Below, piece after piece: positions 24,854 to 33,189 of a stretch of DNA of 64,000 bases. The position numbers and the translations under genes were made by a program. The notes under the pieces are model-generated. The model searched no databases. It was not told where the DNA came from and saw only the letters and a program-made list of their open reading frames with translations. Within the stretch, counting starts at the first letter, position 1. Each line of letters opens with the position of its first letter. The stretch lies in NCBI GenBank assembly GCA_965213905.1, contig OZ243922.1:434001-498000 (forward strand), written 5' to 3'. The DNA is from SIRX01 sp965213905 (GTDB lineage: Bacteria > Actinomycetota > Rubrobacteria > Rubrobacterales > Rubrobacteraceae).

Positions 24854-24887
24854 AGCGGCCGGCCATCCTTGCTGATAGCCGACCGCT
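24854..24887 (-). terminator. Terminator of fba between convergent genes
   Basis: A 9-bp stem with one mismatch (AGCGG/CCGCT outer, CGGC/GCCG inner). On the minus strand it is followed by TTTTCG, suiting the fba transcript. It could also slow readthrough from the LOG operon. Confidence 0.65.
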
Positions 24888-24911
24888 GAAACGCTGAAGT
24901 GTTGTCTAGCT

Positions 24912-25940
24912 CTAGGTAACTGTAAGCTGGTGGCCCTGCTCCTTGTAGCGGCTCGCCATGTCCTCCAGCGTTATGGGATCGTAGTCCGAAGCGTGTCCGG
25001 CTTGCCCGAAGGCCTCCATCCTCGCCCTGACCACTTCCTTCATCGCCGCGCGCGCGGGCTTGAGGTAGAAGCGGGGGTCAAAGGCGCTGGGGTCTTCGGC
25101 GAACGCTTTTCGGATGGCCCCGGTGGCGGCGAGGCGCAGGTCGGTGTCTACGTTAATCTTGCGGACGCCGTGCTCGATACCTTTCTGGATCTCGTGCACG
25201 GGAACCCCCCAGGTCGGGGCGATCTCTCCGCCGTACTCGTTGATTGTGTCCACCAACTCTTTCGGGACGCTGGAGGAACCGTGCATCACCAGATGCGTCG
25301 TCGGCAACTTCTCGTTGATCTCCTCGATAATGTGCATCGCCAGCACTTCGCGGTCGGGCTCTTTGGTGAACTTGTACGCCCCGTGGCTCGTCCCGATCGC
25401 TACCGCCAGGGCGTCCACCCCGGTGCGCTCCACGAATTCTACCGCCTGCTCGGGGTCCGTCAAGTTCACCTCACCGGAACCGTGGCCGTCTTCGATGCCA
25501 CCGAGGGTGCCAAGCTCGCCCTCCACGGTTACGCCCTGCTCGTGGGCCATTTCCACTACCTCGCGGGTTACTTCCACGTTGTAGTCGAAGCTCGCCGGGG
25601 TCTTGCCGTCGGCCTCTAGAGACCCATCCATCATAACGCTCGTAAAGCCGAGGTCTATGGCGCTCTTGCAGGTCTCGGGGGAGTTACCGTGGTCTTGGTG
25701 AAGGGCCACGGAGATTTCGGGATAGACCTCTTCGGCTGCTTTCATCAGGTGAAAGAGAAAGCGGTCGTTGGCGTATTTGCGGGCCCCGCTAGAAGCCTGG
25801 ATGATTACCGGAGAGTTCGTCTCCTGGGCGGCCTCCATGATCGCCTGTACCTGCTCCAGGTTGTTTACATTGAACGCGCCTACGCCGTAGCCGCCTTTTG
25901 CCGCCTCATCCAAAAGCTGGCGCATGGTTACTAGTGCCAC
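24912..25940 (-). CDS. fba: Class II fructose-1,6-bisphosphate aldolase
   Basis: 342 aa Zn-dependent enzyme interconverting fructose-1,6-bisphosphate with DHAP and glyceraldehyde-3-phosphate. Seen: GYGVGAFNVNNLEQVQAI; ALHQDHG with the Zn/catalytic Asp-His; GFTSVMMDGS; a VEGELGTLGGIEDG Zn ligand; AVAIGTSHGAYKF; LVMHGSSSVP; and KINVDTDLR. The start is GTG 25940 with a GGAGGT SD. It is monocistronic, while the other glycolytic genes lie 4 kb away. Confidence 0.95.
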   Translation of the reverse strand: MALVTMRQLLDEAAKGGYGVGAFNVNNLEQVQAIMEAAQETNSPVIIQASSGARKYANDRFLFHLMKAAEEVYPEISVALHQDHGNSPETCKSAIDLGFTSVMMDGSLEADGKTPASFDYNVEVTREVVEMAHEQGVTVEGELGTLGGIEDGHGSGEVNLTDPEQAVEFVERTGVDALAVAIGTSHGAYKFTKEPDREVLAMHIIEEINEKLPTTHLVMHGSSSVPKELVDTINEYGGEIAPTWGVPVHEIQKGIEHGVRKINVDTDLRLAATGAIRKAFAEDPSAFDPRFYLKPARAAMKEVVRARMEAFGQAGHASDYDPITLEDMASRYKEQGHQLTVT

Positions 25941-26006
25941 TCGTTACCTCCTTGGTTTTGTTAATTTGTAGCCAGAAAGTATATCTGTTGTAGCCGGACA
26001 CAAAAA

Positions 26007-26030
26007 GGAGCGTCCCGAAAGAGACGCCCC
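26007..26030 (-). terminator. Terminator of the sortase gene
   Basis: In minus-strand RNA, GGGGCGUC pairs with GACGCUCC (8 bp, one G-U) and is followed by UUUUUGUG, 22 nt after the sortase stop. Confidence 0.88.
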
Positions 26031-26051
26031 GGATAGGTCTACAACTCTGCG

Positions 26052-26888
26052 TTAAGCGTGGCTTACGTCTACCCGATCCCCGCGCACCACGTAGCGGGTC
26101 GCCCAGTCAGGGCCCATGGTCCAGTAGTCGCCGTAGTCTTCGGTACAGGTCTGCAAGGAGATCATGTCCCGCCCCACCTCCGGTTCGGAAACCCACACCT
26201 CACCAGGATCTACCTCTATAAGCTCTGTCACTTCGTAGGTGTAAGTCGTGCCGTTCGCGTCCGTGAGGTACATTACGTCGCCGTAGGACATTAGGGGCAG
26301 GTTGTAGAACTGGTAGTGACTGGCCGTACCGGGCCAGCCCAACCTGTGGGCCGAGATATACGGGTTGGCGCTCTCCTGCCACGGGAACCCGGACTCTTCC
26401 AGCTTCGCCGCCCCCGCGTCTAGGGCAGCCGGGGAACTGCTGTTAGAGACGACGTTTTCGTGCAAGCCCATCTTCGGGACCGTCAAATACATCGTTTTGT
26501 CCTGCGGCGGGGGTGGCGCCGCGGGCTGCTGCGGCCGCGCCGCGCCTTCGTCCGCCTTCTGTTCCCCGGCGTCCCCGGCGGCTTCATCCTCGGCGGCTTT
26601 GTTCTTGGCCGATTCGTCTTTGGCCGCCGCGTCTTTGGCGTTCGCCTCTCCCGGGGCCATGGCCTCGTCGGGCTGCTCTTCTACAACCTCCTCCACGACT
26701 TGCGGGGCCGAAGCGGAGACGGGGGTCTCCAAGCGATTTACGGAAGAACTGGAGAGAGCCTCTCCCGCCAGGAAGACGCTGGAAAGCGCCACCCCGCCGA
26801 GCAGAAAAACCCCCAACGCCACCAGTAGCGCGAAGCCAACCCTCTTGCGCCTTCTACGAAATATACGTCGATCCGGTCTATTACCCAT
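26052..26888 (-). CDS. Class E sortase
   Basis: 278 aa membrane-anchored transpeptidase of the actinobacterial cell surface. Seen: a basic N-terminus with RRRRKR; one membrane segment (VGFALLVALGVFLLGGVALSSVFLAG); an Ala/Glu/Lys-rich low-complexity linker (about residues 60-130); then the catalytic domain starting MYLTVPKMGL. Catalytic residues are His in ISAHRLGWPG, Cys in SLQTCTED and Arg in RYVVRGD. The DYGDYW loop after the Cys is typical of class E. No LAXTG substrate is encoded nearby. ATG 26888 has no SD, but a -10 box sits exactly 6 nt upstream (leaderless). Confidence 0.88.
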   Translation of the reverse strand: MGNRPDRRIFRRRRKRVGFALLVALGVFLLGGVALSSVFLAGEALSSSSVNRLETPVSASAPQVVEEVVEEQPDEAMAPGEANAKDAAAKDESAKNKAAEDEAAGDAGEQKADEGAARPQQPAAPPPPQDKTMYLTVPKMGLHENVVSNSSSPAALDAGAAKLEESGFPWQESANPYISAHRLGWPGTASHYQFYNLPLMSYGDVMYLTDANGTTYTYEVTELIEVDPGEVWVSEPEVGRDMISLQTCTEDYGDYWTMGPDWATRYVVRGDRVDVSHA

Positions 26889-26894
26889 TCGCGG

Positions 26895-26900
26895 ATTCTA
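26895..26900 (-). promoter_or_regulatory. -10 box of a probable leaderless sortase mRNA
   Basis: TAGAAT followed by exactly 6 nt and then the ATG. The start codon would be at or next to +1; no SD is present. Confidence 0.5.
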
Positions 26901-27149
26901 ACAGTACATTTCGAAACGTGGTAGGGTCGCAGGAGAAGATTCTTTAAGATTCGTGAAAGAAAGTCGTCTCCGGCGGGTAATTAGTGGCCCCGGCACGCAA
27001 TGCCCCACGGGTCGAAAGTTCGAGGTTCGGAGCCTGGGATCATCCCGCCGTTTGGAGCCCGGGCCCGGTGGAGTAGTATATGTGCTCCCTGGCGGGCAAC
27101 CGGAGTTCTCGATCTCGCCGGGTTCGGATAAAAGCAGGACAGGTGGAGC
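26901..27149. other. Gene-free region upstream of the ABC exporter
   Basis: About 250 bp with no convincing ORF. It holds the sortase promoter on the minus strand. On the plus strand a TAGTAT box near 27073 could serve the ABC operon. No known RNA element recognised. Confidence 0.35.
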
Positions 27150-28121
27150 TTGGGCATTCAAACCGGCACGAAAACAGCGGACGAAACTCCTCCGGAAGCC
27201 CTGGTGGCCCGCAGTCTGAAGAAGAGCTACGGGAGTTTCGAGGCCGTAAAGGGCGTGGACTTTGAGGTTTCCCGGGGCGAGTGTTTCGGGTTTCTGGGTC
27301 CCAACGGCGCCGGCAAGACGACGATCATGAGGATGATCTACGGTGCCTCTGTCCCGACTTCCGGCGAGTTGACGGTCGCCGGGCTGGACGTAAAACACCG
27401 GGAGAGGGACGTAAAGCGCCGCATCGGGGTCGTGCCGCAGGAGAACAACCTGGACGACGACCTGAAGGTCAAAGAAAACCTGCTCGTCTACGGGCGGTAC
27501 TTCGACTTGCCCAAGAAGATGGTGCTCCGCCGGGCAGAGGAACTGTTGGAGTTTGTGGAGCTGACCGAAAAGTCGGAGGCGAAGGTGGAGCAGCTCTCCG
27601 GCGGCATGAAGCGGCGGTTGCTCATCGCCCGCGCCCTGATAAACGACCCCGACCTCGTCGTGCTCGACGAACCCACGACGGGGCTCGACCCCCAGGCCCG
27701 GCATCTGGTCTGGGATCGTCTTCGGGAGCTGACCCGCGAGAACAAGACCCTTATCCTGACCACGCACTACATGGAAGAGGCGGCCCAACTCTGCGACCGG
27801 CTGGTCATAATGGAGGGAGGCGGGATCATCGCTGGTGGTTCTCCAAAAGCCATGATCGAAGACTACGTCAGCCCCCAGGTGCTGGAGTTCCGTGCCCGGC
27901 ACGAAGCCCTGGACCGACTGCAAAACCTGCTCGACGGCCTAGTGGGCTTGGTGGGCGCGATGGAGAAAACCGGCGACGCGCTCCTGGTCTACACCTCGGA
28001 TTCGGACGCGGTTCTAGAGAAAGCCCGCGGCCCCGAGATGGAAATAGAGAACACCGTCGTCCGGCCGGCGGGCCTCGAAGACGTTTTCCTGCGGCTCACC
28101 GGGAGGAGCCTGATCGAATGA
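27150..28121 (+). CDS. ABC transporter ATP-binding protein (NodI/drug-exporter type)
   Basis: 323 aa peripheral ATPase. Seen: FLGPNGAGKTTIMRMIYG (Walker A near residue 60), VVPQENNLDDDLKVKENL (Q-loop), VEQLSGGMKRRLLIARAL (signature), LVVLDEPTTGLDP (Walker B) and LILTTHYMEEAAQLCDR (H-switch). The C-terminal accessory domain ends GLEDVFLRLTGRSL as in NodI/DrrA proteins. The likely start is TTG 27150, with AGGTGGAG close by. It overlaps the permease gene by 4 nt (ATGA). The export substrate is unknown. Confidence 0.9.
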   Translation: MGIQTGTKTADETPPEALVARSLKKSYGSFEAVKGVDFEVSRGECFGFLGPNGAGKTTIMRMIYGASVPTSGELTVAGLDVKHRERDVKRRIGVVPQENNLDDDLKVKENLLVYGRYFDLPKKMVLRRAEELLEFVELTEKSEAKVEQLSGGMKRRLLIARALINDPDLVVLDEPTTGLDPQARHLVWDRLRELTRENKTLILTTHYMEEAAQLCDRLVIMEGGGIIAGGSPKAMIEDYVSPQVLEFRARHEALDRLQNLLDGLVGLVGAMEKTGDALLVYTSDSDAVLEKARGPEMEIENTVVRPAGLEDVFLRLTGRSLIE

Positions 28122-28921
28122 GCAAATCGAACTTCAGGGTTCCTTCGCCGCGGGGCTCTTTCCGGGTCTGGCAGAGGAACATAACCATCTTCCGTAAATA
28201 CTGGAAGACCATCATGTTCCCGAACCTCTTCGAACCGCTGCTCTACCTGGCGGCCCTTGGCCTGGGCCTCGGGGCTTTCATCCAGGAGGGCGGCATAGAT
28301 GGCCGGAGCTACGTGCAGTACATAGCGCCGGGGCTTTTGGCGTCGAACGCGATGTTCGCCGCCTCGTTCGAGAGCACCTTCAACACCTTCGTCAAACTGA
28401 AGATAGACCGGATCTACGACGCCATAATCACCACGCCCGTGAACGCCGAGGACGTGGTGGCCGGCGAGTACCTGTGGGCGGGAACCCGCGCCGCGCTCTA
28501 CGGCACGGGCTTTCTAGCCATGTTGACGGTCCTGGGCATTATCTTCGACGAACCCCTCATAGTTTCCTTTTGGGCGGTACTGATCCCCCCGATGCTGCTC
28601 GTTATAGGCATCATGTTCAGCGTTATGGGAACCTTGTTTACCAGCCTGATACAGCGCATAGACTTATACGCCTACTACTTTACGCTGGTCGTAACGCCGC
28701 TTTTCTTGTTCAGTGGAATTTTCTTCCCGGTACAAGACTTTCCGGCCCCCGTTCCCCAGGTGGCGTGGTTTACCCCGCTGTATCACGCCGTAAACGTTTG
28801 CCGGGAGCTTGCGACCGGGCCGTCGCCGGGGGTGCTCGTAGACGTGGTCTGGATACTCGTTTTTACCACCGCGCTCGCGATGTTGCCCATCCGCTTTATG
28901 CGCGGCCGGCTCATTAGCTGA
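28118..28921 (+). CDS. ABC transporter permease (NodJ/ABC-2 type)
   Basis: 267 aa inner-membrane subunit with six hydrophobic segments. Seen: an N-terminal RVWQRNITIFRKYWKTIMFPNLFEPLLYLAALGLGLG; YIAPGLLASNAMFAASFES; YDAIITTPVNAEDVVAGEYLWAGTRA; and a C-terminal FLFSGIFFPVQDFPAPVPQVAWFTPLYHAVNVCREL, all typical of the NodJ branch. Translationally coupled to the ATPase. Convergent with secG. Confidence 0.9.
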   Translation: MSKSNFRVPSPRGSFRVWQRNITIFRKYWKTIMFPNLFEPLLYLAALGLGLGAFIQEGGIDGRSYVQYIAPGLLASNAMFAASFESTFNTFVKLKIDRIYDAIITTPVNAEDVVAGEYLWAGTRAALYGTGFLAMLTVLGIIFDEPLIVSFWAVLIPPMLLVIGIMFSVMGTLFTSLIQRIDLYAYYFTLVVTPLFLFSGIFFPVQDFPAPVPQVAWFTPLYHAVNVCRELATGPSPGVLVDVVWILVFTTALAMLPIRFMRGRLIS

Positions 28922-28963
28922 AGGTTCCTTTAGTTCTTGTTTTTCCGGTAGCGGGTGGTTTCG

Positions 28964-29191
28964 TTATGCCAGGTAGATCAAAGCTACGTTGGTAAGGGCG
29001 AAGAGGCCGATCACGATCAGGGTGAGCCGGGTCAGGTTCTTCTCCATGACGGTCGTACCGGAGAACGTACTGCCCATGCCGCCGCCGAAGGAGCCGGACA
29101 GCCCGCCTCCCTTGCCGGAATGCAGAAGTATCAGCCCGATTAAGGCTATACACAACAACGTATGAAAGAAAGCGAGAACGTAAGTAAACAT
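28964..29191 (-). CDS. secG: Preprotein translocase subunit SecG
   Basis: 75 aa with two membrane helices (YVLAFFHTLLCIALIGLILLH and LTRLTLIVIGLFALTNVALIYL). They flank the Gly-rich loop SGKGGGLSGSFGGGMGSTFSG and MEKNLTRLT. It is an accessory of SecYE in protein export. It lies 54 nt downstream of tpiA, the usual actinobacterial order. Confidence 0.92.
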   Translation of the reverse strand: MFTYVLAFFHTLLCIALIGLILLHSGKGGGLSGSFGGGMGSTFSGTTVMEKNLTRLTLIVIGLFALTNVALIYLA

Positions 29192-29245
29192 GGCGCTACT
29201 TTACCATACAGCTCTCGCCCTCTCTACTTTTTCCTGGAGAAAACC

Positions 29246-30010
29246 TTACCCGGCGGCCGCGCGGATCAACTCCGCGAAAGACTCGACCTCCAGGCTCGCG
29301 CCGCCAACCAAACCACCGTCTACATCGTCTTTGGCGATGATCTCCTCTACGTTCTCGGGTTTCATGGAACCACCGTACAGAATACGAACGGTGTCGGCGA
29401 AGTCGTCACCTTTCAGGTCTTTGAGTAGGCCCCGGATCTGGCCCGTCGCGTCCTGGGCGTCCTCCGGGGAAGCCGTGTCGCCGGTCCCGATAGCCCAGAT
29501 AGGTTCGTAGGCGAACACGAGCTGGTCTCCGCCCACGCCGTCTGCCACCTCGTCCATGACCCGCTCAACCTGGCCGGAGATTTTGTCCCACATCCCGTCG
29601 GCGTCGCGCTCTTCTTTGGTCTCACCGACACAGACAACGGGCAGCAAACCCGCTTCGAGGGCTTTGGCCGTTTTCCGGGCGACCATTTCGTCGTCTTCAC
29701 CGAAGACCTCGCGCCGCTCCGAGTGGCCCACCACGACCGCTTGCACGCCGAGGTCCAACAGCATCGGGGCCGATACTTCCCCGGTGAAAGAACCCGAGTC
29801 CTCGTAGTAGAAGTTCTGCGCCCCAACTATTACGGCGCTGTCCTCCGCCATCCGGGCGACCTCGCCGAGGCAGGTGAACGGCGTAAAGACCGCCACGTCC
29901 ACGTTTTCGGAATCTTCGGCCCGCGGTAGAAGCGCCGCCGTATAATCCTGCGCCTCCCGGACGGTTTTGTTCATCTTCCAGTTGGCCGCCATCATCGGCT
30001 TTCGCGCCAT
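29246..30010 (-). CDS. tpiA: Triosephosphate isomerase
   Basis: 254 aa (beta/alpha)8 enzyme interconverting DHAP and glyceraldehyde-3-phosphate. Seen: AANWKMNKT (catalytic Lys near 12), VVGHSERREVFGE (catalytic His near 95), FAYEPIWAIGTGDTASPE (catalytic Glu and loop 6) and LYGGSMKPENVEEI with GGLVGGASLEVESFAEL at the C-terminus. ATG 30010 lies 3 nt after the pgk stop. Confidence 0.95.
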   Translation of the reverse strand: MARKPMMAANWKMNKTVREAQDYTAALLPRAEDSENVDVAVFTPFTCLGEVARMAEDSAVIVGAQNFYYEDSGSFTGEVSAPMLLDLGVQAVVVGHSERREVFGEDDEMVARKTAKALEAGLLPVVCVGETKEERDADGMWDKISGQVERVMDEVADGVGGDQLVFAYEPIWAIGTGDTASPEDAQDATGQIRGLLKDLKGDDFADTVRILYGGSMKPENVEEIIAKDDVDGGLVGGASLEVESFAELIRAAAG

Positions 30011-30013
30011 GCT

Positions 30014-31195
30014 TTATTCCTCCTGTTTGTCCGGCAAGACCGCCACGCCCGGCAGTTCCTTGCCCTCGACGTACTCCAGCGAAGCCCCGCCGCCGGTCGA
30101 GATGTGGCTCATCTCGCCTTCCAGGCCGAGCTTGTTGACCGCGGCGACCGAGTCGCCGCCCCCGATAACGCTCGTCGCGTCGCTCTCGGCTACCGCCCGG
30201 GCCACGCCCTCGGTGCCCTTCGCGAAAGCATCCATCTCGAAGACACCCATCGGGCCGTTCCAGAAGACTGTTTTCGCCTCTTCCAGGTGGCCCCGGAACA
30301 ACTCGACCGTCTCAGGCCCGACGTCCAGGCCCATCCAGCCGTCGGGGATTTCGTCTACTTTTACGGTTTCGGTGTCGGCGTCTTCCTCCATTTTTTCGGC
30401 GGAGATCACATCCACCGGCAGCACCAGCTTGTCCCCCGCTTTCTCCATGAGGCGTTCGGCTTCTTCGACGTAGTCTTCCTCGACGAGAGACCCGCCCACC
30501 TCGTAGCCTTTGGCCTTGAAGAAAGTGAAGCACATCGCGCCCCCGATCAGGAGCGTATCCGCTACCCCGAGCAGGCTTTCTATCACCCCGATCTTATCGG
30601 ACACCTTCGCCCCCCCGAGGATCGCCACGAACGGGCTCTCCGGGTCTTCGAGCACCGAGTCTAGATAGTCCAGCTCCGCTTCCATCAGCAGGCCGGCCGC
30701 CGACGGCAGCCGCTCCGCCACGCCGACGGTCGTCGCGTGCGCCCGGTGGGCCGCCCCGAAGGCATCGTTTACGTAGAGGTCCGCCAGCGCGGCCAACCCG
30801 TCGGAGAGCCCGGCGTCGTTGTCCGTCTCGCCGGGATAGAAGCGGGAGTTTTCGAGCAGCACGACACCCCCGCCGTTCCAGTTTTCGAGTTCTTTCTGAA
30901 CTTCGTCTCCTACGGCGTGGTCGAGCTTTTTGACCGGCTCGCCGAGCAACTCTTCGAGACGTTTTGCGACCGGGTCCATCGCGAACTCGGGGTTTCGTTC
31001 GCCCTTAGGACGACCGAGGTGGGAGATCAGGATAGGTTCCGCCCCCCCGGAGAGTAGGTGCCGGATGTTCGGCAGCGCCCGCTCTATCCGGGTATCGTCC
31101 GTTACTTCGGCGTCTTTCAGAGGTACGTTGAAGTCCACCCGCACGAGCACCCGCTTACCCTGGAGATCCAGGTCTTTGACACTTTTTTTGTTCAT
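30014..31195 (-). CDS. pgk: Phosphoglycerate kinase
   Basis: 393 aa. Transfers the acyl phosphate of 1,3-bisphosphoglycerate to ADP. Seen: KRVLVRVDFNVPLKD (substrate Arg/Asp/Asn), ILISHLGRPKGER, VVLLENSRFYPGE (ENSRF rather than ENLRF), YVNDAFGAAHRAHAT, ILGGAKVSDKI, KTVFWNGPMGVFE and GGGDSVAAV. The start is ATG 31195 with GGGAGGAG upstream; the frame continues upstream but overlaps gap. It sits between gap and tpiA. Confidence 0.95.
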   Translation of the reverse strand: MNKKSVKDLDLQGKRVLVRVDFNVPLKDAEVTDDTRIERALPNIRHLLSGGAEPILISHLGRPKGERNPEFAMDPVAKRLEELLGEPVKKLDHAVGDEVQKELENWNGGGVVLLENSRFYPGETDNDAGLSDGLAALADLYVNDAFGAAHRAHATTVGVAERLPSAAGLLMEAELDYLDSVLEDPESPFVAILGGAKVSDKIGVIESLLGVADTLLIGGAMCFTFFKAKGYEVGGSLVEEDYVEEAERLMEKAGDKLVLPVDVISAEKMEEDADTETVKVDEIPDGWMGLDVGPETVELFRGHLEEAKTVFWNGPMGVFEMDAFAKGTEGVARAVAESDATSVIGGGDSVAAVNKLGLEGEMSHISTGGGASLEYVEGKELPGVAVLPDKQEE

Positions 31196-31212
31196 CGCTC
31201 CTCCCAAGAAGA

Positions 31213-31237
31213 CGGCCCGGGAGACGAGCCCCCGGAC
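31213..31237 (-). promoter_or_regulatory. Hairpin in the gap-pgk intergenic region
   Basis: In minus-strand RNA, GGUCCGGG pairs with CCCGGGCC (8 bp, one G-U), then GUCUUCUU. It ends 17 nt before the pgk ATG. It may act as a weak terminator, processing site or mRNA stabiliser setting the gap:pgk ratio. Confidence 0.45.
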
Positions 31238-31262
31238 CGCTGAAACTTCCTTTTTCGGTTGC

Positions 31263-32261
31263 TTAGAGGCTCTCGCCGACGTAAGCGACGAGGTCGCAGG
31301 TGCGGCTGGAGTAGCCCCACTCGTTGTCGTACCAGCCCAGAACCTTGACGGTCTTGCCCATGGACATGGTGGAGCCGGAGTCGAAGACACACGAGTGCGG
31401 GTTGCCCACGATGTCGCTGGAGACCAGCGGCGCTTCGGAGTACTCCAGGATGTGGGAGAGCTCGCCGTCGGCGGCTTCCTTGAAAGCGGCGTTGATGTCG
31501 TCGGCCGATACTTCCTGGCTGAGCTGGGCCGTCAGGTCGGTAATAGAGCCGTCGACAACGGGAACGCGGAGCGCCATACCGTCGATCTGGCCCTCCATCT
31601 GCGGGAAGATCTGGCCGACGAGCTTGGCCGCACCCGTGGAGGTCGGGATGATGTTCTGGGCGGCGGCCCGGGCGCGACGCGGGTCTTTATGGGCCGCGTC
31701 CACGACGCTCTGGTCGTTGGTGTAAGCGTGGCAGGTGGTCATGAGGCCGCTTTCCATGCCGAACTGCTCTATGAGGACCTTCGCCATCGGCACGATGCAG
31801 TTGGTCGTGCAGCTACCGTTGGAGATGACGTTGTCGTTTTCGGGGTCGTAGTTCTCGTGGTTTATGTCGTAGATAAATGTGCCGTCTATGCCCTTTGCCG
31901 GGGCGCTGATGACAACTTTCTTTGCGCCGCCGTCGAGGTGCTGGCCGGCGGAATCGTCGGTGAAGACGCCGCTGGATTCGACGACGACGTCCACGCCCAG
32001 GTCGCCCCAGGGGATGTCGGACGGGTTCTTCTCCGAGAAAGTCTTTATCTCCCGGTCTCCGACGCGCATCACGCTGTCATCCATGCTTACGTCCTCGTGC
32101 CAGACGCCGTGGGTGGAGTCGTGCTTGAAGAGGTTTACCAGGCTGGTGAACGGCACCAAGTCGTTTACGGCCACCACCTCGATGTCGCCGCGCTCCATGG
32201 CAGCCTTGGTGAACAGCATACCGATCCGGCCAAAGCCGTTTACTCCTACTTTTACCGCCAT
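31263..32261 (-). CDS. gap: Glyceraldehyde-3-phosphate dehydrogenase, type I
   Basis: 332 aa NAD-dependent enzyme. Seen: VGVNGFGRIGMLF (NAD site, residues 6-18), SNGSCTTNCIVP with catalytic Cys151, HAYTNDQSVVDAAHKDPRRARAAAQNIIP, and WYDNEWGYSSRTCDL at the C-terminus. The start is ATG with CAGGAGGA upstream. It lies about 70 nt after whiA on the same strand and heads the gap-pgk-tpiA-secG run. Confidence 0.96.
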   Translation of the reverse strand: MAVKVGVNGFGRIGMLFTKAAMERGDIEVVAVNDLVPFTSLVNLFKHDSTHGVWHEDVSMDDSVMRVGDREIKTFSEKNPSDIPWGDLGVDVVVESSGVFTDDSAGQHLDGGAKKVVISAPAKGIDGTFIYDINHENYDPENDNVISNGSCTTNCIVPMAKVLIEQFGMESGLMTTCHAYTNDQSVVDAAHKDPRRARAAAQNIIPTSTGAAKLVGQIFPQMEGQIDGMALRVPVVDGSITDLTAQLSQEVSADDINAAFKEAADGELSHILEYSEAPLVSSDIVGNPHSCVFDSGSTMSMGKTVKVLGWYDNEWGYSSRTCDLVAYVGESL

Positions 32262-32331
32262 TTTTCCTCCTGTCGTAGGGTTTTGCTTGCAGGCTCCTAT
32301 TTTGCCCGAAACTGCGGTAGATTAACAGGCC

Positions 32332-33189
32332 TCACCGGTAAATTGTCTCGGCCAACCTCACGAGCCGCCGGAGCCGGTGGTTTGCGGCGCTCTTGCTGAT
32401 GCCCCCGAGACGGGCCAGTTCCGCGAGCGAGGCGTCCGAGTGTTCGAGCCGGAGGTCCCTCATCTCGCGTAGGGCTTCGGGGAGTTCCCCAGGGTCCAGG
32501 CTCCTCAAAGCCTCTTGCTGGCGGGCGGCGGCGAGCGCGGTGCGGCCAGCGTTGGCCGCGTCGAAGTTGGTGACCCGGTTGGCGTTTGCTTTGGCCTCCC
32601 CGAGCACGGCCCGGGCTTCATACTCCAGGACCGCCTCGTTGAGCCCCAACTGGGACAGCAGCGTGGTGACGCCGTCGGCGCTTTTCGTGTAAGCCACCCA
32701 CCGGTCCCGCCGCCGGACGACTTTTAAGGGGGCCCGGGAGAACCCGGTGACGCGCCGCACGAACGGCTCGTCCCGATGTACGAACTCCAGGTGGTGGTCC
32801 GGGCCGGGCCGGGTGACGGAGCCCACCCCCTGAAAGGCGCCCCGGAGATATGCGGTATGGTCCGCCGTGCTCCGCGAGTCCCGGAGCTTTTGTAGACCGG
32901 CAACGGCGGCTGAAACTTCGTTTCCCTCGACCCGTACGGCATAACGGGCCCGGCCGAAACTATCCGGTGCAACGTGGAAGAGTTTCGGTTTCAGCCCGAA
33001 CTCCCGGCGCCAGAGCCGGACTACCGAGCGGGCGACGGCGGCGCTCCGGGTGTTCAGGGTGACGCCCGAACCCTCCCGGACCCCGACGGCGTCAACAAGA
33101 CCGGCCAACTCCGCCCGATGGTCCCGCTGGTGCCCGGCGGCGGTCCTGGAAGCGAGTTGGCGCCGGATCTCAGAGGCGAACGAGGGCAG
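32332..33189 (-). CDS. whiA: Sporulation/division regulator WhiA
   Basis: 285 aa DNA-binding protein with an N-terminal LAGLIDADG-like domain and a C-terminal helix-turn-helix. Seen: ASEIRRQLASR near the start; SFGRARYAVRVEG; TAYLRGAFQGVGSVTRPGPDHHLEFVHRD; ANANRVTNFDAANAGRTA; and ASLAELARLGGISKSAANHRLRRLVRLAE (HTH). No ATG, GTG or TTG suits the family N-terminus. CTG 33189 gives LPSFASEIRR and has a GGAGGAGG SD 9 nt upstream, so a CTG start is proposed. It overlaps yvcK by 20 nt. Confidence 0.88.
   Translation of the reverse strand: MPSFASEIRRQLASRTAAGHQRDHRAELAGLVDAVGVREGSGVTLNTRSAAVARSVVRLWRREFGLKPKLFHVAPDSFGRARYAVRVEGNEVSAAVAGLQKLRDSRSTADHTAYLRGAFQGVGSVTRPGPDHHLEFVHRDEPFVRRVTGFSRAPLKVVRRRDRWVAYTKSADGVTTLLSQLGLNEAVLEYEARAVLGEAKANANRVTNFDAANAGRTALAAARQQEALRSLDPGELPEALREMRDLRLEHSDASLAELARLGGISKSAANHRLRRLVRLAETIYR

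Noticed and set aside
30930..32399. 489-codon plus-strand open frame
   Set aside because: Antisense to pgk, gap and the whiA end; composition typical of a complement-strand shadow.
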